DNA from: VAXT01 sp963850415
GTDB taxonomy: Bacteria > Actinomycetota > Thermoleophilia > Gaiellales > Gaiellaceae
NCBI GenBank assembly: GCA_963850415.1
Contig: CAWKLE010000003.1
Span: 62,001-126,000, forward strand
Direction of reading: 5' to 3'
Length of the DNA stretch: 64,000 bases
Shown: piece by piece, positions 58,866-64,000 of the stretch
How the letters are laid out: each line of letters starts with the position of its first letter
How positions within the stretch are numbered: the first letter of the stretch is position 1
Position numbers and translations under genes: made by a program
The notes under the pieces: generated by a model
Databases searched by the model: none
What the model was told of the DNA's origin: nothing
The model's input: only the letters and a program-made list of their open reading frames with translations

Positions 58866-60014
58866 CTAGTCCCAGGACTCGAGCACCGGATACCGGCTCA
58901 CGCCGTCGATACAGTCGGCGGCGTAGAGCGCGACTCCCACGTCGCCCGTCCACAGCGAGTAGCGGCCGGTCCCGCGCCGTTCGACCTGACCGAGCGCGTG
59001 CATCGCAAACCGGCGCGCCCGCTCGAGCCAAAGCTCGTCGCCGGTGCGCTCGAACACCTTGAGGAACGCGTGGCCGTTCCCGGCTGTGCCGTGACAGATC
59101 CCTGATCCTTTCTCCATCCCCGGCGGGCCGGCCTGCCAGACGAGCTCGGCCCCGGCGAGCAGCAGCTCCTCGTCGAGGTAGGACGACGCGCCCGAGACGA
59201 TTCCGGCCGCACCGGAGCACCACTGGAGCTTGAAGGCGCCCTCGCGAGTCGGCCAGTTCACGAGCCCGTCTTCGCGCACGGCCAGCCCTGCAAGCACTTC
59301 GCCGGTCTCGCGCTCGAGCTGCTCCCGGCGCGGGTCCGGCCTGAGAGCGAGCACGATCCCGACGAGACCGTGCAGAGCCGTGAGGCTGCGGAACGTCTCT
59401 CCGTAGAGGCGGTTCGTCCACAGGCCGTCGTCGTCCCTGGCCGCCCAGACCGACGCGGCGCTCTCCCGCCACGCATCGGCCCAGCGCTCCTCCCCGGTCC
59501 ACTCGAGCATCGCCTGAGCCGCGAGCATCGTCCCGGGCGCGCCCCACATGATCTCGACCGCCTCATTGCCGACGTTCTCGCGCACGCGCGCGAAGAGCTC
59601 ATCCGCGAGCTCGCCGCTCGGAGCGAGCCGCCACGCGACGATCAGCGGCCCGCTCTCGCCGGTCAGGAGCGCCGAGGCCGCCGCATCCGGCACGGGGTCC
59701 CACTGCGCGTAGTCCGGCAGTTCCCGCCAGGCCTCGAGCGTCCTCAGCGCCGCCGCCGCGAGGTCGATGCCGGTCTCCGCGAGACCGCGCCGCCTGAGCG
59801 CGTCGAGCGCCCAGATCACGCCCGACGCACCGACGTAGAGATCCTTGAGCGGCGGCGTCGCCATGTAGCCGTCCCATTCCTCGGCCGGCCACAGCCGGTC
59901 CGCATCGAACGCCGCGTCGGCGTCGGCAATGCGCCGAGCGACAGCGTTGCGAACGCGGCCCTCGTCCCACGCCTCGTCCGTCAGCGGCTCATGGAGCTCC
60001 GCGTCGTAGAGCAC
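58866..60014 (-). CDS. LanC-like protein without a recognisable lantibiotic locus
   Basis: 382 residues. An alpha-toroid pattern of repeated helical pairs, with the LanC zinc-ligand motifs WCSGAAGIVSGAS and ICHGTAGNGHAF (Cys, Cys-His) and GTGRYSLWTGDVGVALYAADC. Also LYVGASGVIWALDAL and EIMWGAPGTMLAA earlier, as in the family. LanC cyclases form thioether rings; LanC-like proteins may instead add glutathione or similar thiols to proteins. No LanB/LanM gene or precursor peptide is nearby. It converges on the propeller gene with 4 bases between. Confidence 0.85.
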   Translation of the reverse strand: MLYDAELHEPLTDEAWDEGRVRNAVARRIADADAAFDADRLWPAEEWDGYMATPPLKDLYVGASGVIWALDALRRRGLAETGIDLAAAALRTLEAWRELPDYAQWDPVPDAAASALLTGESGPLIVAWRLAPSGELADELFARVRENVGNEAVEIMWGAPGTMLAAQAMLEWTGEERWADAWRESAASVWAARDDDGLWTNRLYGETFRSLTALHGLVGIVLALRPDPRREQLERETGEVLAGLAVREDGLVNWPTREGAFKLQWCSGAAGIVSGASSYLDEELLLAGAELVWQAGPPGMEKGSGICHGTAGNGHAFLKVFERTGDELWLERARRFAMHALGQVERRGTGRYSLWTGDVGVALYAADCIDGVSRYPVLESWD

Positions 60015-60038
60015 GCGCCGATGTTCGCACCGAAAGAG

Positions 60039-60069
60039 GTCCCGCGCGGACCATCGGCCCGCGCGGGAC
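60039..60069 (-). terminator. Hairpin terminator after the SRPBCC gene
   Basis: GTCCCGCGCGG (60039-60049) and CCGCGCGGGAC (60059-60069) pair perfectly. On the minus strand it is followed by CTCTTTC, 8 bases after the TAA at 60078. Confidence 0.75.
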
Positions 60070-60077
60070 GTGATTCC

Positions 60078-60545
60078 TTAGCTCGTTTGCTCGCCCGCGT
60101 GCACCTCGCCGCGCCAGGCGCCCGTCTCTGCCCCGGTCGTCTCGACGAGCTGCTTGAAGCGCTTCAGGTCCTCGCCGACCTGCCGCGAGTCCATCCCGAC
60201 CTTCGCCCCGAGCTGCTCCACCAGGCCTTCGGACTCGTACGACATCTCAACCGTGATGAGAGTCGTGTCCGGGCCCATCGACTCGAACGTGACCATCCCG
60301 TTCGGCCCATTTCCGGACGTCGCCCGCCAGCCGATCTTCTGATCGGGGACCTGCTCCACGATCTCCGCGTTCCACTCACGCTGCGCGCCGCCGATCTTGG
60401 CGACCCAGCGCAGATTCGTGTCGTCGACCTGCGTCACCGACTCGACGCCGTCCATGAACTTCGGGAACTCCTCGAACTGCGTCCACTGGTTGTACGCCGT
60501 GCTGACAGGAACGTTGACGTCGATCGATTTCTTGATCGTTTCCAT
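60078..60545 (-). CDS. SRPBCC-family (START-like) protein
   Basis: 155 residues from ATG 60545, with AGAAAGGGG as ribosome site. METIKKSIDVNVPVSTAYNQWTQFEEFPKFMDGVESV and WNAEIVEQVPDQKIGWRATSG are typical of the polyketide-cyclase/dehydrase-like SRPBCC group that is common in actinobacteria. It forms a helix-grip fold with a hydrophobic pocket; the ligand is unknown. It is read from its own terminator-bounded unit, separate from the oxidase gene upstream. Confidence 0.85.
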   Translation of the reverse strand: METIKKSIDVNVPVSTAYNQWTQFEEFPKFMDGVESVTQVDDTNLRWVAKIGGAQREWNAEIVEQVPDQKIGWRATSGNGPNGMVTFESMGPDTTLITVEMSYESEGLVEQLGAKVGMDSRQVGEDLKRFKQLVETTGAETGAWRGEVHAGEQTS

Positions 60546-60603
60546 GTGACCCCTTTCTCGGTTGTCACCTGGTGCTGCCCGTTTGGGTCGCTGCCAAACG
60601 CGG

Positions 60604-61677
60604 TCAGAGGACGGCGCGGCCGACATGCGCCCGCGTGACCTGGGCAGGTGACGTGCAGCCGCAGAGTGCCAGGGCAAGCTCGAGCTCGTCGCGGAGCAGG
60701 CCGAGCACCCGCTCGACCCCGTCGGAGCCGTCGACGGCGAGGCCCCACAGAGGCGGCCTGCCGGCGAGAACCGCCTGCGCCCCGAGCGCGAGCGCCTTGA
60801 CGACGTCGGCTCCGCGTCGAATGCCGCCGTCCATCAGCACGGCCAGCCGGTCGCCGACGGCCTCGGCCACCTCCGGCAGCGCGTCGAGGGCCGCCGCCAC
60901 TCCGTCGAGCTGCCGGCCGCCGTGGTTGGAGACGACGACCCCGGCCGCGCCGGCCTCCGCTGCGAGCACAGCGTCCTCGGCCGTGAGGATCCCCTTCACG
61001 AGCAGCGGCAGCGACGAGACGGAGCGCAGCCACTCCAGGTCGTCCCAGGTGAGCGTGTCGTCGACCGCCCAGCTGATGTCCTCCGGCGACACCGCTCTCG
61101 CAGCCTCGGCGAGCGCGAGAAAGGTGGGAACGGGCAGCTCCTCGGGAACCTCGAACCCGGTGCGGAGATCCCGCTCCCGCCGGCCGAGACGCGGCAGGTC
61201 GACCGTCACGATCACTGCCGTTGACCCAGCCGCCTCGGCCCGGTCGACGACGTCGCGGACGAACTCGCGGTCGGTCGACCAGTAGAGCTGGAACCAGCGC
61301 GACGCACCGGGCGCGGCTTCGTCGACCTCCTCGATCGTCGCCGTCGCGAACGTGGAGAGGCACATGACGGTCCCGGCGGCCGCAGCGGCACGAGCCATCG
61401 CGAGCTCGCCGTCCGGGTGCACCGTCCGCTGGAAGGCCGTCGGCGCCACGAACAGGGGCATCGAGCTCTTCGTCCCGAGCACCGTCGTCTCGGTCGTCAC
61501 CCGCGAGACGTCGACGAGCATCCGCGGCCGCAGGATCCAGCGCTCGAACGCCGTCCGGTTCTCCCGCAGCGTCCACTCGTCGTTCGCGCCGCCCACGACG
61601 TAGCCGAACGCGCCGGGGTCGAGCCGAGCCTCCGCGGCGCGCTCGTAGTCCCAGACGTTGACGAGTTCGTCGCCCAG
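60604..61677 (-). CDS. FMN-dependent alpha-hydroxy-acid oxidase/dehydrogenase
   Basis: Core matches lactate/glycolate oxidases: APTAFQRTVHPDGELAMARAAAAAG, LYWSTDREFV, VTVDLPRLGRRERDLR, LVKGILTAEDA, and the active site VVSNHGGRQLDG with DGGIRRGADV. Family N-terminal residues DYERAAEARLDPGAFGYVVGGANDEWTLREN lie in frame before GTG 61596, so that GTG is too late. There is no ATG, GTG or TTG in front, and CTG 61677 is the best available start. The enzyme oxidises L-lactate or a related 2-hydroxy acid. It lies right after the formate dehydrogenase gene, probably in one transcript. Confidence 0.82.
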   Translation of the reverse strand: MGDELVNVWDYERAAEARLDPGAFGYVVGGANDEWTLRENRTAFERWILRPRMLVDVSRVTTETTVLGTKSSMPLFVAPTAFQRTVHPDGELAMARAAAAAGTVMCLSTFATATIEEVDEAAPGASRWFQLYWSTDREFVRDVVDRAEAAGSTAVIVTVDLPRLGRRERDLRTGFEVPEELPVPTFLALAEAARAVSPEDISWAVDDTLTWDDLEWLRSVSSLPLLVKGILTAEDAVLAAEAGAAGVVVSNHGGRQLDGVAAALDALPEVAEAVGDRLAVLMDGGIRRGADVVKALALGAQAVLAGRPPLWGLAVDGSDGVERVLGLLRDELELALALCGCTSPAQVTRAHVGRAVL

Positions 61678-61696
61678 CGGGCCGGCTCCTAAGCGG

Positions 61697-62899
61697 TCAG
61701 CCGGACTTGAAGCGCGCGGCTTCGTCCGAGCCGCTGGTCGCGTCGCCCTCGCTGTACGAGTGCGCGCCGGCGCCGGCGAGATGGCCGCGATCGACGATCA
61801 GGTACTCGTCGCGGATCGGGCGGCCGTCGAACCAGCACTCGAGGATCTCGCGCGTCCCGGCCGCGTAGCGGGCCTGCGCGGAGAGGCTCGAGCCGGACGT
61901 GTGCGGGGTCATCCCATGGTGCGGCATCGACCGCCAGGGGTGGTCGCGGGGCGCAGGCTGCGGGAACCAGACGTCGCCCGCGTACCCGGCGAGCTGGCCG
62001 CTCTCGCACGCCGCCGCGATGGCGTCCCGATCGCAGATCTTCCCGCGGGCCGTGTTCACGAGATAGGCGCCGCGCTTCATGCGGCCGATCAGCTCCGCGT
62101 CGAAGAGATGCTCGGTCTCGGGATGGAGCGGTGCGTTGATCGTGACCACGTCGCACACCGCAACGAGCTCCTCCGGAGTCTCGTGGTACGTGACGCCGAG
62201 CTCCTGCTCGACCTCCTCAGGCAGCCGGTGGCGGTCCGTGTAATGGAGCCCGACCTCGAACGGCTTCAGGCGGCGGAGCACGGCCGAGCCGATGCGGCCC
62301 GCGCCGACGGTCCCGACCTGCATGCCCTCCAGGTCGTACGACCGCGAGACGGCGTCCGCGATGTTCCAGCCGCCGTCGAGCACGATCCTGTTCGAGGGCA
62401 GGTAGTTGCGAACGAGCGCCAGGATCATCATCACGACGTGCTCCGCGACGCTGATCGAGTTCGAGTACGTGACCTCGGCGACCGTGATCCCGTTCTCGAT
62501 CGCGCCCTGGAGGTCGACGTGGTCGGACCCGATGCCGGCGGTCACGGCCAGCTTCAGGTTCGGCGCCTTGGCGATCCGCTCGGCGGTCAGGTACGCGGGC
62601 CAGAACGGCTGCGAGATGACGATCTCCGCGTCCGGAAGCTCGCGCTCGAAGGCCGAGTCGGGCCCGTCCTTGTCGGACGTGACCGTGAGCTCGTGCCCGC
62701 GGCCCTCGATGAAGCTCCGGAGGCCGAGCTCGCCGGAGACGCTGCCGAGCAGCTCCCCGGGCGTGAAGTCGATCGACTCGGGCGACGGGGTCGTCTGGCC
62801 ACCGTGGTAGCCGGCGATCTCGGGGATTGCGTCACGCGCGTACTTCGGCGGGTAGCCGTCGACGGGATCGTCGTAGAGGACACAGAGGACCTTTGCCAC
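61697..62899 (-). CDS. NAD-dependent formate dehydrogenase
   Basis: 400 residues from GTG 62899. Closely like the single-chain, metal-free formate dehydrogenase of methylotrophs (FDH of Pseudomonas sp. 101): KVLCVLYDDPVDGYPPKYARD, IDFTPGELLGSVSGELGLR, QPFWPAYLTAERI, NAD motif GTVGAGRIGSAVLRRL, VVTINAPLHPETEHLFD, VNTARGKICDRDAI and PHTSGSSLSAQARYAAG with the catalytic His. It oxidises formate to CO2 with NAD+, so it needs neither molybdenum nor selenium. It follows xdhC with 4 bases between and precedes the hydroxy-acid oxidase. Confidence 0.93.
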   Translation of the reverse strand: MAKVLCVLYDDPVDGYPPKYARDAIPEIAGYHGGQTTPSPESIDFTPGELLGSVSGELGLRSFIEGRGHELTVTSDKDGPDSAFERELPDAEIVISQPFWPAYLTAERIAKAPNLKLAVTAGIGSDHVDLQGAIENGITVAEVTYSNSISVAEHVVMMILALVRNYLPSNRIVLDGGWNIADAVSRSYDLEGMQVGTVGAGRIGSAVLRRLKPFEVGLHYTDRHRLPEEVEQELGVTYHETPEELVAVCDVVTINAPLHPETEHLFDAELIGRMKRGAYLVNTARGKICDRDAIAAACESGQLAGYAGDVWFPQPAPRDHPWRSMPHHGMTPHTSGSSLSAQARYAAGTREILECWFDGRPIRDEYLIVDRGHLAGAGAHSYSEGDATSGSDEAARFKSG

Positions 62900-62903
62900 G
62901 GGC

Positions 62904-63770
62904 CTATTTTGGCTGGAGTTCGGCGTGGATGCGGTCCGAGCCGTCTCTGAGCCGTCCTCCGGAGCGTCCTGCGCGGACCGCGAGGACCTCGGCGAGGATC
63001 GAAACTGCCGTCTCGGCGGGCGTCTCCGCTCCGAGATCGAGACCAGTCGGGCCCGAGAGTCGCTCGATTTCCGTCTCGGACAGGCCCTCCGCGAGCAACC
63101 GCTCCCGGCGGCGCTCCTGCGTGCGCCGTGAGCCGAGCGCGCCGACGTAGAAGGCCTCGCTGCGGAGCGCGACCGAGAGTGCAGGAATGTCGAGTCGCTC
63201 CTCGTGCGTGAGCACGACGACGGCAGTCTTGTCGTCCAGGACGACGCGCTCGAGCGCCGTGTCCGGCCACTCGACGAGCAGCTCGTCCGCGCTCCCGATT
63301 CGCTCCCGGGTCGCGTAGGTCGCTCGCGGGTCGGCGACGACGGTCTCCCACCCGAGCTCCTCAGCTCCACGACAGAGAGCCTCGGCGATGTCGACCGCCC
63401 CGAAGACGACGAGCCGGTTGGGAGCGGACTCCTCCGCGAGCCGCTCGAGCTCGCTCAGCGCGACGCGCTCGATGCCGACGTCGATCTCGCCGCCGCAGGG
63501 CAGGCCGACCGAGCCGGCCTGCTCGTCTGAGATCCCGTAGGTGAGCACCGTCGGCTCGCCGCGGGCGAGGACGTCGCGTGCAGCGACTGCAACCTCGCTC
63601 TCGACGCAGCCGCCCGAGACCGACCCTGCCAACTCTCCCTGCTCAGACACCGCCAGCTTCGAGCCGACCGGCCGGGGCGCCGAACGCCGTGTGGCGAGCA
63701 CCGTGGCGAGAGCCATGTGCTCGTCGCCGCGGTCTCGCCATCGTTTGAGCTGGTCGAGGATCTCTCTCAT
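62904..63770 (-). CDS. XdhC/CoxI-family protein
   Basis: 288 residues from ATG 63770. N-terminal XdhC_CoxI segment (ATVLATRRSAPRPVGSKLAVSEQGELAGSVSGGCVESEV) with the conserved Cys, and a C-terminal Rossmann domain (VVVLTHEERLDIPALSVAL, YVGALGSRRTQERRRERL, GPTGLDLGAETPAETAVSILAEVLA). Family members bind molybdenum cofactor and help its sulfuration and insertion into xanthine-dehydrogenase-type enzymes. No such enzyme is in the window. It heads the run with the formate dehydrogenase, which itself needs no molybdenum. Confidence 0.9.
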   Translation of the reverse strand: MREILDQLKRWRDRGDEHMALATVLATRRSAPRPVGSKLAVSEQGELAGSVSGGCVESEVAVAARDVLARGEPTVLTYGISDEQAGSVGLPCGGEIDVGIERVALSELERLAEESAPNRLVVFGAVDIAEALCRGAEELGWETVVADPRATYATRERIGSADELLVEWPDTALERVVLDDKTAVVVLTHEERLDIPALSVALRSEAFYVGALGSRRTQERRRERLLAEGLSETEIERLSGPTGLDLGAETPAETAVSILAEVLAVRAGRSGGRLRDGSDRIHAELQPK

Positions 63771-63795
63771 CGCCCAGCTACGAGCCTAGCTGGGC

Positions 63796-64000
63796 CTAGG
63801 CAGCCTGCTCCAGCTCGTCTGCGCCGGCCTCCAGGGCGCCAAGCAGCTCCGCGAGCTGGGCCATCGCCTCACCCTCGATCTGGCGGACGCGCTCGCGGGA
63901 GATGCCGAGCTCCTTGCCGATCGTCTCCAGCGGCCGAGGATCGCCGTCGAGCCCGAAACGCAGCTCGAGCACGCGACGCTCACGCTCCGGCAGCTGGCCC
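63796..64000 (-). CDS. RpoD-like sigma factor, C-terminal end (gene continues beyond window)
   Basis: The minus strand is open from the right edge to a TAG at 63796-63798. The 67 residues include LPERERRVLELRFGLDGD, then LETIGKELGISRERVRQIEGEAM, the region 4.1/4.2 helix-turn-helix of primary-type sigma-70 factors. The tail LAELLGALEAGADELEQAA follows. The start lies outside the window. It is probably the primary or a group-2 sigma factor. Confidence 0.85.
   Translation of the reverse strand, partial: GQLPERERRVLELRFGLDGDPRPLETIGKELGISRERVRQIEGEAMAQLAELLGALEAGADELEQAA

Overview
The window comes from a high-GC actinobacterium, most likely of class Thermoleophilia (Gaiellales/Solirubrobacterales-like soil lineage). 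This is inferred from three exported proteins of the 'GTKQLKKNAV ... collagen-like GPQGPQGPAGP' type, several secreted beta-propellers, a MoaD-MoaE fusion, SARP-type regulation and many leaderless genes preceded by TANNNT boxes. No mobile element, prophage or CRISPR array was seen. The only RNA gene is a selenocysteine tRNA.

Layout. 1-6.4 kb: end of a TldD/PmbA gene, secG, a lone receiver protein, a minus-strand run of methylmalonyl-CoA mutase large subunit, a 64-residue exported peptide and a frame-broken GT4 glycosyltransferase, then divergent moaD-moaE. 6.5-13.2 kb: two tandem modular exoproteins (sialidase-like or subtilase head, proline linker, Kelch propeller, proline linker, PASTA tail) and a collagen-like exported protein. 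13.4-19 kb: a coupled run M50 protease, LOG protein, selA, methyltransferase, selB, selC. 19-21.2 kb: ROK kinase, VOC protein and a sigma factor. 21.3-28.1 kb: two secreted propeller proteins divergent from a 1095-residue SARP/propeller/solute-binding-protein chimera. 28.1-37.3 kb: lactonase-like propeller, ECF sigma and anti-sigma pair, cupin, SDR, FAD oxidoreductase, RTX exoprotein, phosphatase, aldehyde dehydrogenase. 37.3-38.1 kb: a gene-poor leader-like region with very small ORFs. 38.1-43.1 kb: MMPL transporter, DUF2277, FAD monooxygenase-like protein with a cNMP-binding partner, exported protein. 43.1-56.3 kb: a potassium island. 56.3-64 kb: LtrA, MarR with a divergent propeller, LanC-like protein, SRPBCC protein, an xdhC-formate dehydrogenase-hydroxyacid oxidase run, and the end of an RpoD-like sigma gene.

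Working together. The potassium island holds two kinase/regulator pairs of KdpD-C-terminal/KdpE type, a KimA-like K+ permease, a universal stress protein, kdpF-A-C-B, a free-standing KdpD sensory domain and a membrane-anchored USP protein. The permease and the kdp operon share a promoter motif with identical spacing and almost certainly leaderless starts. The SARP chimera carries three heptamer repeats at 11-base spacing just upstream of its own -10 box, which suggests autoregulation by a membrane-anchored sensor.

Reading-frame caution. Five genes contain seven frame breaks, and every one is repaired by removing a single base. Each repaired gene has a length divisible by three and intact domains. 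This one-sided pattern suggests insertion-type sequence errors at least as much as real pseudogenes.
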